Shown in pieces: positions 12,309-24,790 of a stretch of DNA of 64,000 nucleotides. Position 1 is the stretch's first letter; each line of letters opens with the position of its first letter. This DNA is from Vanessa cardui (lineage: Eukaryota; Arthropoda; Insecta; Lepidoptera; Nymphalidae). The DNA lies in assembly GCF_905220365.1 (NCBI RefSeq), contig NC_061140.1, positions 9,054,501-9,118,500 on the forward strand, read 5' to 3'. Made by a program: the position numbers and the translations under genes. Under the pieces are notes generated by a model. The model was not told the DNA's origin, searched no databases, and saw nothing but the letters and a program-made list of their open reading frames with translations.

Positions 12309-12615
12309 AGTCATGGCCCAATGGTTAGAAGACAATGATTTAAATGATGATTCTGAGTCCATTTCCTGCCCAAGAACCGTAGAATGAATATGCTTAAATT
12401 TGTTCATAATTTATTTACTGCTTGGCGGTTAAGGAAAACGTCACAAGAAAACCTGTATGTGGCTTATGGCAATCTACCACGTGCATTGACTAAGCCGCTT
12501 TGGGGCTAAGGAGCTTGGACTAAGCTTTTGAGCTAACTTCACAACGCTGCTCAAATGCGGTGCTCCGCTATTTTAACCTTCTCTTCAGAAGGAAAACCTA
12601 TGCCAGCAGTCAGAC
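12309..12615 (+). mobile_element. SINE family A, old degraded copy
   Basis: It keeps the head (tcatggcccaatggttagaa), a heavily mutated B box, 'cttggcggttaaggaaaacg', 'cagaaggaaaacctatgcca' and the 'gccagcagtcag' end. Duplicated bits near 12490-12550 suggest internal rearrangement. Confidence 0.7.
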
Positions 12616-15131
12616 ATAAAAAGTCAGAACATAAAAAAAATTAATAAGAAAATACAAGGATACATATTCTATAACACTACTAAATTATTCATTAATTCCA
12701 TATATGTATATTATCTGTAGTTGTTACATTTTATAAAACTAACTATTATCTTAATACATCCCTAAGGAAATTAATTTACGTTTGCTTTTTATCGGAAAGA
12801 TCGTATAAATTTTTCCATTTACAAGTTTTAGCAGAACCCTGCGCTCTGATAGCAAACTGCTAAAACTTTCCGTGTAAAATTGAATTTCGAAATCTAATCT
12901 AGGGGTGCCGCCGATACATATTGAACCAGACTCAAACTTCAAATAAAATGTAAATTCTATTTTCAAATATTTGAACAATATAACATATACAAAGGGCAAT
13001 AAACTGACTGACTGAACAAGCCAATGCTTAAAAAATATTCGGAGCAACGGAAGAGATTTTAATGATAAACTGCACTAATATTTGCAATATTTTAATTTTA
13101 AGAAGAGGAACGTTCGAACCTTTTTTTAAATAAATTTAGCCAATCAACACGTTCCACGTGCCATTCTAAATTCAAAACTCCAATCCAAATAAATATCGCT
13201 ACATTGAAAACGAACAATATATTTTTTTTTAATATTTATAAAACCTCTTTGTTTGTGTTGGAATTTTATAAATGTACGAATACACTTACTAAACGTATTG
13301 TGTAGTTTTAATGACGAATGCACGATTTAAAGTGCTTTGTTTTTATCTGTGCTAATGTATCGACCATTTTAAACGTTTAATGGACCATAGATACATTCGT
13401 AAATCACCCACTTTTATTCACTTTATGGTAAGGTTCAGAATGCAATAAAAATAAGTTTATGCCATATGTACCGCACTCCATACATCTCGTTAATGGCAAG
13501 GTGGGTTGTTACTCTGATTTATCACGCCATTACGTGGTTTTTCATATCAACAATGCGGTTTATGTATTTGTAATTCGTTCTTTACAATACAATGGTATTT
13601 GTTCGATTATAATAGAATTTTCTAGATGTAATAATTCATATAATACGAGCTGTAATCGATATGTTATGTGTGTCAAGCGTTCGTGGTTTTCTGGCAATCA
13701 ATTCGCATCAAGGCTATTGGTCAATCAGCTGAGTTAATATTGAATTTAGTGACTATTTTTCGTTCGCGGATAATAACTCAAGTTCAACAAATATTGACAT
13801 CAATCTTCACCCCACAGATAATCTATCTTTATTTATTTTTCTTAAACAAAAAAAAGGTTACAATAAATTAAGAAAAAAAATTATCTATTGTTAGTGAAAC
13901 TGTTTGTCATTGTATACGTATGTGAGTTTTTAAAGAACAAATCGCGTAATCGCTTTGTTTAAGAGCTCGTATTTCGTAGCGTATTTCCTACTTTACAATT
14001 AAGTGACCTATAAATTAGGGCTGTGTATGAGAAAAAAAAGGTCAGTAGGTCGCCAAGAGTTATAAAATTGTATTTTTGTTGAAGTTACACTTTAATATTT
14101 AAGTAAAGTTTACCTCAACATTTTAGGCTGTTTGACTTGTGTCCTTAGACTTATTTCTTTTTATTTGTTTGGTATACATAAATAATCCATTTCGTATACA
14201 ATCTCTATATATACTTTGTATCGAGTTAAATTTATAATATTGTTTTTTTCATAAATAATAGATATAATGAGCTTTACCCAATATTTTTTTTATTTTAATT
14301 TTTTTATTAAATAATATGTTATTATTTGGACAGAATTTCATTATAAAGGATTCAGATACATTCCAGAATTTTTTAGCCATTGGTCATTTTTAATGATTAA
14401 GTCTAGATAAAATAAAAAAAAATAGAGAATAAATAAAAAAAAGGGAGAGCGCATTTATAGCGTTTGCTTTAAAACGTTAATCTACATATGTGTGTTTCAC
14501 CCGGCCACAAATGACACTAGTCCGAGTCAGGCCTGTTCGGCCCACCTGCCATCGATCGTTAGTTTAATGTATACACGGTATTTACCCAGTTTCAATGTCT
14601 GTAATACATATTACAATGTTATAACATTGAGCGCGTGTTTACGCGTGAAAAGTTTAGCATAAGTATCAAATTTACCTCATTATTGACTTAAGCTCAAATA
14701 TTAGCGTTAATTATCGATTAATCTCTTATGTTAATTAATATTCGTTCGTTCCAAAATTGTTATATTACGGTCGCACTATGTTAATGTAATTTTGAATTTG
14801 GTTGGTTATAAGTAAAAGTAAAACCATGTTTCATTGTACGCAACAACAGTTGTTACACATAGAAATAAAAAGAGATAAAACTTAAGTACAAAGGAGTTCT
14901 ACGCAAAGAAAACGAGCTATTTCAGATAAGGTTTTAAATAAAACAACGTTCACGTTGAACATAGAACCTTATCCTTTTTATGAAGCTCTTTGAAATATTG
15001 TTATAATGTAATATAAAACGATATGCATTACAATAAATTAATTCGATATATAATAATTAAACAAGCACAAACAGAAAGCAGAAATAAAATAGCTAATAGC
15101 TATTTATGTAATCAAACCTCATAATATGTAG
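12616..15131. other. AT-rich non-coding stretch
   Basis: Several open frames here (up to about 98 codons, for example minus strand 12751-13047) have no start context or family resemblance and look like chance. A structured segment at 14914-14988 is listed separately. Confidence 0.4.
14914..14988. repeat. Multi-stem hairpin-like segment
   Basis: Nested inverted repeats are visible: GAGCT with AGCTC at the outside, GATAAGGTT with AACCTTATC inside, and CAACG with CGTTG around TTCA at the centre. The overall size is about 75 bases. The pairing is interrupted by asymmetric bulges, so any RNA role is only a guess. Confidence 0.45.
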
Positions 15132-15400
15132 AGGAAATCTTCTACTGCTGGGCTAAGGCCTCTGAGGCCTTTGAGGAGAAGGTTAGGAGTATACTTCACC
15201 ACGCTGCTCCAATGTGGGATTCACATGTGGCCGGCTTTTTTCGAAATTAGACACATGCAGGTTTGCTCAAGATTTTTCCTTTGAATGAATGAAAATGATA
15301 TTGAAATTCAAATTAAGCACATGAAAATTCAGTGGTGCTTGCATGAGTTTGAGCCCGCAATCATCGGTTGAGATGTAAGCGTTCTAACTACTGGGCCAAG
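15132..15400 (-). mobile_element. SINE family A
   Basis: In reverse orientation it shows 'tctactgctgggctaaggcc', 'caatgtgggattcacatgtg', 'gacacatgcaggtttgctca' and the head 'gttctaactactgggcca'. The GTT tail is lost and a small duplication (cctctgagg) lies near 15159. Confidence 0.85.
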
Positions 15401-16609
15401 AACGTTAATACAAATTAATTACTAAGTAATTAAACATTGTGAATGGCTAGATAACAATGGATCATTATGATTCCCTCTCACAAAACGGGAACAAGTAATT
15501 GTTTTTTTTTTTTAAACAAAGCTAAGCCCAGAACAGTTTCACACACATTGTTTTGGATGCATCGACCCAAAGGAGAAGCAACAGCATACTCCGGATATAA
15601 GATTAATTGGACGACCCCGTTGAGACATTAATTACATTCTCGATATTAGTCACAATATTGTATACTGAGAGTATAAAGGCCTGTACACAGCAGACCATAT
15701 TAATTTAGCTAGTGTCTATAGAAAGGATTCGTACGCGGATATGAAAAACGTTAAAAATATTTATTAGTTTAAGAGACTTCCCAATTGACGTCTAAAACTT
15801 AATTCATTTGTTTTTTTCTACGGCAAAGAATGTGAGTTATGAATATCTGTCGTAATTTATTTTCGAGATATATGAGGCTTAAATATGTAATTTTGGTTTC
15901 GAGTCTGTACTCAGATACGAGTACACAGAAAAAAGTAAAACCTCTTTGTATCAAAACTTAGGCCTCAAGAAGTATGAGTAATGTCTTACGAGAATTTAAA
16001 AAATGTATAGATGGAAACACATTCCATCCAAAGAATAAATTGTAGGTATCTGTCGTATGACTTTATTTTCTTATGAATAAATTATTTAACACATACATTT
16101 TTTTATTTTTTTTGAAGATGCGACTGCTGCTGGTCGTAATAGGTTTTTTCCGTTGCTTTGGAAAAGGAAAAAATCTTTTTCTACAGTAAAATATTTTCCT
16201 CAACTCCTACAAGCAGTTAATCCAGCAGTAATTTATGTCAAGCACTTTTTAAGGGAAGTAGCTCTTTGTACAATTTTAACCCATTGAGGAAAGTAGAGCG
16301 TTTTGTAAAGCCACTGATTTCTATAAATAGTTAAAACTTTTCAAAATTTTATATATTTTAGGGAATTACTATTTTTAACTCTATAGATCATGTTAATACA
16401 ACAACGAATAATTAAATTTATATATTTGTTATGTAAATAAGAATTAAAAACAAATACATTACAATTAGTTAATTATTTTAGCTTTTAAAAGCATTAAATT
16501 TCACATATTGATATATGGTAATATATTAAATCATCAATAAAAATAAATAAATGTTCTGTAATTTATTTAAGATTTGTAAATTGCCACTCTTTTCCAGTTT
16601 CCAGCATTC
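15401..16609. other. AT-rich non-coding stretch
   Basis: No coding sequence, repeat or structured element was recognised here. Confidence 0.4.
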
Positions 16610-16730
16610 AAAGAAATTACCGAAAAGAATGTAAGATTTTATATTTCTAAGTCTATAAGAAAAATGGGCGTTTCACAAGGTTGAATTTTAGATCCCGTTT
16701 TATTTTTGTTTTATGTAAAAGATCTTAGTA
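16610..16730 (+). pseudogene. Decayed non-LTR retrotransposon RT fragment
   Basis: Translating from about 16655 gives KMGVSQG-stop-ILDPVLFLFYVKDLS. This matches the conserved reverse-transcriptase motif usually written GVPQGSxLGPxLFLxYxNDL in Jockey/CR1-type LINEs. An in-frame TGA at 16682-16684 replaces the serine, and further stops follow downstream. The flanking frame cannot be followed for long. It is a dead fragment of an old LINE, and the clade assignment is tentative. Confidence 0.7.
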
Positions 16731-18475
16731 TTTTACAGAACTATATTTATTGAAACAAAGTTTTATACCAGTTCTTTTAGTTTTAAGCTCCAAGAAATAA
16801 CCACATATAAATAAGGATTATACATATTTTAGGATTAATTAATGGAATTAATTTAAGGGATAATTTAATTTAGCCTTGAAAAAACGTAAAAAATACGTAT
16901 TAGCTTTAGATTTCCATTTGCAATTATTAAAAATGAATACAATAAATCAGTCCAAAAACGCTTTAAAAAATCTTATAAAATAAATAGTCGAATGCTTTGC
17001 TTCGATTTATACATTAGCTTTTGTCATATAATCCCAACAAATATTGCACATGTGTAATGAACAAAAAATGGTTTTTGAATAGAGTACTAACATTCGAAAG
17101 GTCGTCCAGAATCTGTTTGACGATGTTTGCGGTTCCTGATTGCAGAAGGATGAATTGACCAAATTGATCGACTGCCCTTATCTACTGAATTGCTTCGTTG
17201 ACGTGTTCATAGCGTTAGACAATCTATAGTTTATTGTCGACTGTCCTGTTGTCTTGCGGAATTTTCCAGAATATCACACTTTCAAACTTAAACAAAACTC
17301 CTAAAATGAATTAGTTTGAAAAAATTAAGTAGATGACTTTGTAAAACAAGAAATACTTAAAAGAGAAAAAAGAAAGACTGCGGAAATGATTAATATACAA
17401 AAAAGGACGAAAATTTATCAGACAATCTAATAATTGTTGTAATAAACTCGAGCTTCGGAAAATTCTCACAATCTCAGCTATCTTTGATAGCTTTATCTTT
17501 TAGTTGAATAGATCGGAATCTTAAAATAATTTTCGGAGTTTGCAAAATTTTATGGCTTACAGACATACCTGGTTTATTTGTCTAACAACAGATAATAAAG
17601 GCAGGCCTAATCTTGTAGAATAATTAGTTTTTTTTTATTTAGACGAGACACTCTCGTCTATTATTAATTTGCCAAGCATGTTAATTATTTAACGCTTGCT
17701 TGCAAATTAAAAAAACAAAAGGTATTCATTCAAACGTTTGACGTTAAAATATTGAGTACTGTTGTTGTTGTTTTGAACCCGAAATAATAGTTGTTGCATC
17801 TTTTTGTGTTTCTTTTAGTGATAATATGTTATCGAGACTTTGAAATTTATAATATATTGAATATATTATACAAAATTCTGAAAATATTATACTAACAATG
17901 CTTAAAAATTAAAAAAAATCTAAGAAATACGATTTTCAAGAGCAAATAATATAAATCAGATTTTATAAACAAAACTAATTATTTTTGAGTACGAATATCA
18001 AATTTTAAAACTTAAAATTAATGAAAAGTAAAAAAAATATATTAAGCGATTTTTAAGTTTTTCTATTTCATTCGTAATTAACTTTCCCGATTTTCAGTTT
18101 TTAACGAAAATGTAAGAGGAAAGTACTGTCAGCCTGTGAAATTCGTTCAACCTGACTAGCTTTGGATTTTTTTTTCCATTTTTCCCATTAATTTGCGGCA
18201 TTCCGAAGTACTTTCATTATACCAGAATCCCAGGTATGGTATGCCCGATAATTTGGCCAGTTACCAATAGGTGCACCTTTCATTTCGTACCTTACCTTTG
18301 AAAATTAATTTAAAAAATATTTAGAAATTTCCTTATCCTAAAACCCAAATCAGAAATATTTTTTCAATTTAGCTTCCTTTATTTCTAAGATGAACCCAAC
18401 TCAATTTTAGATATTGTCAAGTTGTTATTTGAATCGCTTGTTCATTCACCCATATTTATGAAGGTTATTTTGTTA
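16731..18475. other. AT-rich non-coding stretch
   Basis: A GC-richer patch at 17090-17290 gives broken reading frames on the minus strand that I cannot assign. An imperfect inverted repeat (agacgagacactctcgtct near 17640, and taatttgc/gcaaatta arms at about 17665-17710) is visible. Confidence 0.4.
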
Positions 18476-18492
18476 GGATGAGGATGAGGATA
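18476..18492. repeat. GATGAG microsatellite
   Basis: A short tandem run of the hexamer GGATGA directly precedes the GC-rich block at 18510. Confidence 0.6.
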
Positions 18493-18509
18493 AAAATATT
18501 TTATGTGAT

Positions 18510-18910
18510 GCTTTAAGGTAAGCGTAACGACTAACCTCTTTTCACTCCGGTCTTTTTCGGGAGTGAAGGTCATTCACCTCACACTCCCACTCTGCGGAGT
18601 CACGTCCACGGAAGGAGAACATCTCCTTCTAATTTCTCTCGCTACTGATCATGCCATATCAAGCTCAGCAGTGAGAAGAGAAGGCAATCATGTAGGAATG
18701 CTGATCTCTACTATCGCCAGGCCTGCATAATGAAACCCCAGATCCTCATCCTACTTCTGAAGCTAGGTTTGCTTGGCTAGAACCCTGAGTCACATTCACC
18801 TGGATGTTGTAAATAACATTCTACCTGGTGCTCTTAGAGTCGATCACCCAGGGTCACTCTCGTCGACATGACTTTCTGCAGATTTTATAGAAGAGCCTTG
18901 TTAAAGGCAT
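18510..18910. repeat. GC-rich repeat-like block, possible LINE 3' UTR
   Basis: The block contrasts sharply in base composition with its surroundings. It contains short stems (cactcc/ggagtg, and ggagaacatctcc), 'cactctgcggagtcacgtcc', 'gaccttctgcg'-like 'gactttctgcagattttata' and 'gaagagccttgttaaaggc'. No frame stays open on either strand. The pattern resembles the 3' untranslated end of R1-like non-LTR elements, but I cannot confirm this. Confidence 0.35.
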
Positions 18911-19383
18911 ACATATAATATTCCAGCCTTATTGATTATGAACCACGTTTGACCAGTTAAGATATATTCCAAAAAGTAAAAACGTTTTAATAAACTCAAG
19001 GAAACTTTTTTTTTACTTTCCATCATAATAACTAAGAATTTCATCATGTTCACGTTTCACACTCACTGGACTTTAACCGTTGTTCTGTTTATTTAACGTG
19101 CTTTTGTTCGAACGTGACTTGCGATGCTCGTAATTAATCACTCTATTAAATCATTTGCCTATAAAAGGGTCTCGTCACACTGACAGTTTATCTAGGGAAG
19201 CTAATGATAATGGATGTCGTTAATGATGTTTTCATTTTTGCTCTTTTTTGGCACGGTAATTTGATACTGGAAATTTGAAAACTGAAGATAAACTTATTAA
19301 ATTATTATAGTGAGAATTATTATAAAGAGACTAGTCTAAATTTGCTTAAAAGAGAAAGTATCTATTATTTTATGTATTTACAA
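18911..19383. other. Non-coding stretch
   Basis: Nothing was recognised apart from AT-rich sequence. Confidence 0.35.
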
Positions 19384-19666
19384 TTACAGCCTGAGAATGT
19401 ACCAGTGAAAGGCTAAGACCTCATCTCCGTTAAAGAGGAGGTTAGGATCTAATTTCCCTAATGCGAATTGGTCGATATAAATGTACCCAATTTCCATCTA
19501 AAACGAACAGGATATTTTCAGTTGTTAGGTAACAAGTTAACCGGATAAATTTTAACCACAAATTAAGATTTCTGGTAAAACACATAAAAAATCAGTGATG
19601 CTTGATTGGATTTGAACTCATAATCTTCACTTCGCTCAAAATAATATTTACCAATGAGATGTCTCG
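19384..19666 (-). mobile_element. SINE family A, degraded
   Basis: In reverse orientation, 'acagcctgagaatgtaccag', 'ggctaagacctcatctcc' and 'gtgatgcttgattggatttg' match SINE A positions. The head is barely recognisable (accaatgagatgtctc). Confidence 0.72.
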
Positions 19667-20250
19667 TTTAGCTTTTTTTGTTGTTTTGGTGACTACCGTG
19701 GATTTGAAAACCTGATATAAATGCTTATCGTTGTGTAAAAAAAGGTTCAACTGTGAAGTAATTCTTCATGACTTCGTTTCATGTTCATTGATTCTGAAAA
19801 ATTTGCAAGCACATCGCCAACTACAAATTTCACTGAACACACCTTGTTAACAGTCTGTATAACATTTGTTATTACGGACGAGTGACGTTAATCTTCGTCC
19901 AGTTAAAGTTTCAGCAAATCGCTTGACATTTGCGTAATGGTAACATGCTCGATTTTAGGTAACATTGGTTAAACGGCTAAATGTAAAGTGGACGGTGTTT
20001 ATTTAATTGCTTTTAACATTAGCAACATGACATGTAAATTTGAAAGTCGTTAAGCAACAGAATGAACGATTATTCCAAAAAAGTTACCAATATTTTGTCG
20101 AAATTAAAACATTATGGAGTTGTCAACAATATTTTTTAATTTATATATTCAAAAGCTGGTTCACACTGTTGACTTATGTCGAAATATCACCCAAAGCTAG
20201 TATTCTAAAAACCCGCTGTAAGCACAACAAATACGATGATGACAATGTTG
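19667..20250. other. Non-coding stretch
   Basis: The open frame at 20040-20270 begins at TTG and runs into a Helitron-like terminus, so it is not a gene. Confidence 0.4.
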
Positions 20251-20504
20251 TCTATACTATAATATTATAAAGAGGAAAACTTTGTAATTTGTAATGAATA
20301 GGAACAAAAACTCCTAGACCGATTAAAAAAAGACTTTTACTATTTGAAAGCTATATTATTCACGAGTAACGTAGGCTCACTTTTTTTTTTGGAAAATAAG
20401 GGTTCTATAAGATATTTATTTAGGTTATTTTGATTTTCTTTTGAGATAGGCAATCATGTTACAAATCCGAAATCTACGCGGATGAAGACACGGGCTGAAG
20501 CTAG
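20251..20504 (+). mobile_element. Helitron-like non-autonomous element
   Basis: The element begins with TC followed by tatactataatattataaa, passes through 'ctcctagaccgatt' and 'cgagtaacgtaggctc', and ends in CTAG (20501-20504) followed by T. The 5'-TC and CTAG-3'|T pattern and the sequence style fit non-autonomous Helitrons. No coding capacity is present. The preceding base is G rather than the usual A, so the exact 5' end is uncertain. Confidence 0.6.
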
Positions 20505-21344
20505 TCCTGAATAATTTTGATCACAACCATTACCTAGCGAGACTAGCCACATACATTTTGCGGTGTATTTCTTAAATCGTATAATTCGCTAAGTTGATCA
20601 GTCCAATATGACCGAAAAGAGATAAGGCCCGGGATCCAAAGTACTTTACATGCTTTTCGAGGCACGGGACTGTACACGCTATATGAGATCTACTCTGGTG
20701 CATGAATAAAACATCTAGAAATTGGACCCCAGATATTACTAATAGTTCACAGGGGTGCAAAAAAGGTCACATAAACCCTTGGACGTAAAATCAGCTCAGT
20801 TCTAAATAATAATTGATGGTAATAAATAAATCTTTATAATATATTATTTAGGCGTTTCAAAAATGTAGTCAATTAATTTAGAAGTATTGCTTTTAAAAAT
20901 TCTATCTAGATTCTGAATATTGAAAGTTCTAGCAAAATATTTGGAAAAAACGAAAATGTTGAAATGGTGATTGGAATAGATTCGGTCAAGCCAAATTGAT
21001 CGTATCACGAAACTAGTTTTCAAATTCGCTGCGGTGTCGATGGCGAATAAATGATTATGTAATATTGTTTTAGTTTCTGTACCAGAGTATTGTTTTAAGA
21101 TAGAATGGTCAGGTGAATTGACCCCAAAATCTAGAACAAATGAATTATAACTGAGGATACTGGGTTCAAACCCAGGTACCTGAAATTTCGTGAATAATAA
21201 ATACAATACAAGCACCTGCATTATTAAGTGATTGATCTCTTTTTTATAATTTATGCTACATGTGTGTCTAATCAAATGACAATATCAAATGACATTCCTT
21301 GAAATTGAGAGGAAAATTTACTTGGTAGTAATTACAAGTATCAG
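20505..21344. other. Non-coding stretch with tRNA-SINE trace
   Basis: CTGGGTTCAAACCCAG near 21147 is both a small palindrome and a B-box-like motif, possibly a SINE A remnant. The 143-codon minus-strand open frame at 20844-21275 crosses this motif and resembles no family, so I do not call it. Confidence 0.4.
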
Positions 21345-21475
21345 GGACATAACATACTTAGTTCCCTAGGTAGTTGGCGAATGGGCGATTTAAGGTATGG
21401 TTAATATTCCTTACAGCATCATTGTTTATGGGCGTTGGTGACCACTTGTTATCGAGTGGTAGTACTACAGAAACA
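21345..21475 (-). repeat. R4 repeat fragment
   Basis: In reverse orientation it matches R4: 'gttccctaggtagttggcg', 'ggttaatattccttacagc' and 'tgggcgttggtgaccacttg'. The outer ends are missing. Confidence 0.75.
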
Positions 21476-23019
21476 ATTAAAAATTCTCTTATATTTCAAT
21501 AAACTAAATTCATGATAATGACTCATTTAGACTTCAACGTTATATGTAATAAAGAATTAAATAGTTACAAAAATATAGCTTTTTTTTACATATGTTTTCA
21601 TTTTTCCATAGTCTAATATACTATGCTATTTAGATTAATAATTTTTTATTGCATACTTCTATGTAAAAATAAGAATGTCAAATGTATTTTATTAATATTA
21701 CATATACAGTTGGAAAATATCATATTGGCATACAGCATAATTCCTTAGCTCTGTATTTGTTTCAAGCTAGCTTTTTTATATACGTTTTTAAAATTCGATT
21801 TACAAAAAAATATTGTTACTATTTTGTCTCGAGAAAAACACGTGACTTCAGAAAAAAATCAAGCTAAAAATTCCTTCTTCCAAATTTCCCTTGTTATTTG
21901 ATTACCGAAAATATCAAAGAAAATCTTGATAAGGTTTGCTTCAAACATATAATTTTGTTCCACTGATTTATATAAAATCAAAAAGAATATGATGAAGTTT
22001 CCATGTATAACTTTCTCTTAATTAGTTTTGTGTCATAATTTATAATAATAAACGCATTTGAGACTGAATATTTAGACAATATATGTGTTGCAGTTGCGTT
22101 TTGCACAAATAGAAAGCGGGGGTAAGCGTTTAAACGAAATACATCAAAAGTTTTCAGCTATTCTACACTTATCAATTTTATTCATAATATTAGTAATCAT
22201 TGAATTATTATTTCAGTATCCTTCCAGTATCTTTATTATTTTATTATATTTTAAATATCTACATATTATTCAATCTATATTTTATAATTTCACTAGTGGT
22301 AAATCTTTATTTAAAACAATATTTTATTTGGATTTGTAGTACTCATTTTTACTTTAGAAAACAAATTAAGTGTACTTGCTAAAACTTTCTATTTATGATA
22401 TAAAAGGATAATTATGGGTATTTTATAATTAACATGCATGATGTATTGTATTTTGATTAATATCTCTTTAATTGACGAGAAATCTATTTAAAAAAAATAC
22501 TTCCTAGAGCTACTACTACGACTACTACTTCCACAATAAATAATACGTTTTTTAAATTTATAAATTAAGTTAACTTAAATTAAGTCACGTTAAAGTGAGT
22601 AATAAACTCAGTAATTGAATCATAGCGGACCTTTTTTGTTCATTCTCAGTTTGACCTTTGAATAATAATGCAAAAAAAAAAATGTAAAAGATTTAATACC
22701 CCGTCCTATTATCTCCTGGCGACAGAGGGTTCGTTCATTATCGCCCAGAAAATCGTAATTGCCATTCACCGGAACACGAATTGAACAGTAGGTAATATTA
22801 TTAATTTTGATTTGTTTTTTTAGATTTACATTTAAATCGACAAGGTTTTTAGATGAAAATTAAATGTAATTCAGACAACCTGTGTTTTTATCGAGTTTAA
22901 ATTTTCCCCAAGTACTTCAGTAGGAATATATCATTATGAGCCTCGAAAGATACGATTATAATATTTAATTGTATTTTATATATTTATGCCAATGGTGTTA
23001 TTAATTTGATTTATTTAAA
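21476..23019. other. AT-rich non-coding stretch
   Basis: A slightly GC-richer patch near 22690-22790 (ctggcgacagagggttcgtt) is not assigned. Open frames at 21682-22382 are AT-driven chance frames. Confidence 0.4.
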
Positions 23020-23175
23020 TAAAAGTGTGTTCGTGGTCACGGGATCCTACCCGTGACCACTAACACTGCAAAGTGCTCGAAACGTCGGGATGTTTAAAAA
23101 CAATTAATATACGCGATTCATCCGTTATAATTAGTTTTATTTAAATATGTAATAATCGCGAAAATTTAAGACAAT
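23020..23175 (+). repeat. Structured repeat with perfect stem and CGAAACGTCGGGA motif
   Basis: A perfect 11-bp stem (23033-23043 with 23050-23060, loop atccta) is followed by CACTGCAAAGTG, itself a 4-bp stem with a GCAA loop, and then ctCGAAACGTCGGGA. The 3' part (ttaatatacgcgattcatcc, then gttataattagttttattt) looks like a repeat tail I associate with lepidopteran interspersed repeats. CGAAACGTC recalls the 3' half of a hammerhead core seen in Penelope-like elements, but the required CTGATGA half is absent. Confidence 0.55.
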
Positions 23176-24477
23176 TTGATTTATTGTTGGTATAAATTTA
23201 TCTGAGACACATTTATGACATTATGTCCTTTCGGAATTGAAGCGAGCTATTTTATATTTTCTTTCGTTCCTGTCGTGTGGTATGGCAAAAATTGCGATTT
23301 CTGCCGAAGAGGGTACCGCAGTTCTTTAGTAAGTATTCCTGTGTACAAAATCATGCTAAGCGTGTTGGGAAGCGGCGAGTTTAGCTCCAAATCCATGTAG
23401 GGGTGACGCGTAACGCATTTTTTTAGCAAGAAAAAAGAGCATTTGCCACGTTCTAAAATATACGTGTCTAGCATTGTGTGATGACATCTGGGTATCTGTA
23501 TTTCAAATGGAATAACTTTCTGCGGTCGATGAATGACAACGAGATTATATCACCAAGAAGCGTGGCCTTTGTCGCGCAAGTAACCTTTATTGCCAATACA
23601 AAGGCCTGAAAGTGGTTCACGAGGGCCTCGTCCACTTAGAGTCTGGGAATCAATATAATAGAGTAGATTCACACATCACATTACTCCATTGTACAAGTTT
23701 TTATTCAACTTCAGCTGTTTGTATGTGTAAGTTATTGCAACTGATTTTTAAGTTGGTTACTATAGTTTGGTGTGAAATTTACAAATTGCAAACGTTTTAG
23801 TTCTATTATTATTATTATCTTTATATTTGCCTGTTTGCATAGTTACAAATACGCATTTTTTTTAAATAATCATAAATAAAGATAAAAACGATAGACATCG
23901 TAAAATGAAGAGATGCTCAAAATAGATTGCATTAATTTAAATATATATTTTCATTTGTTTTTAATGTGCCTATTACTGTTGACGTAGGAGGTTCATATGT
24001 AGTCAAAAGTCTCTCTATGATATTAGATTTGGAAACCCAGAAGTGAACCTTCCAGTCTCTGAATATTTTTATGCGTATTCAAGTTGAAACAATATGTCTA
24101 AAGTTTTAAGCATATTTCCCAAATTGTCGTTTTTGTTATTTGACCGGCAAAGTTATAATTTTTCATATTCTTTGTCTTGATTTTGTTTATAATTTTTTTC
24201 TTCTAATTAGTAAATACATATATTATGCTCTCATTTCTAGTTCAATAATAAATATAGGATAAATATATTCTATGAATATATTAGTTTATAACCTACTCTG
24301 GCTGGAATTGTATAAAAATAAATGGGAACGCTTATACAGTGGACGTGAGGGAAATAGTGAAGCGTAGGATCAGTTCAACACTCATCTCTGTTGCCGACCT
24401 GTAGCTTGAATGATGAAATACATATTTCATTCTGTATATACTAACGACTTGTATATAACGTATACATAAAATAAAAT
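23176..24477. other. Non-coding stretch
   Basis: Patches at 23400-23640 are less AT-rich than the surroundings but carry only short overlapping frames on both strands. Confidence 0.4.
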
Positions 24478-24790
24478 TGGAGTGCGTTTGTAATATTAAA
24501 CTAAATGCTTTTTACTAAATACATATATATCCCAAAATTTTATTCGCAGTACATATACTAAAATTATATTTTTACCATTTTTGTCTGCCTGTTTGTTCCG
24601 GCTTATTTCTGAAACGGCCGGGCCGATTTCGACGGGACTTTCATTGGCAAATAGGTAATGTAACAAGGAGTATCTTAGACTACTTTTTAGTTTAAGTCCC
24701 GAAATGTCCAAATACTGTCCAAATCCGCGTGAAATCTTCGCGCCTGTCACCACTTCACCGTCACGTCCGGTGTCTCCTATCAATGACTTA
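24478..24790 (-). repeat. R5 repeat
   Basis: It shares its order with the copy at 30.57 kb: 'ggagtgcgtttgtaatatta', 'tttactaaatacatatat', 'tctgaaacggccgggccgat', 'gacgggactttcattggca' and 'gtaacaaggagtatctta'. The same motif set appears inverted at 57.2 kb. It is probably the 3' or terminal part of a retro- or Helitron-type element. Confidence 0.75.

Noticed and set aside
20844..21275. 143-codon minus-strand open frame as a gene
   Set aside because: It has no recognisable domain, background composition, and overlaps a tRNA-SINE-like palindrome.
23075..23100. Canonical hammerhead ribozyme
   Set aside because: CGAAACGTC is present, but no CTGATGA core half lies at a suitable distance upstream.
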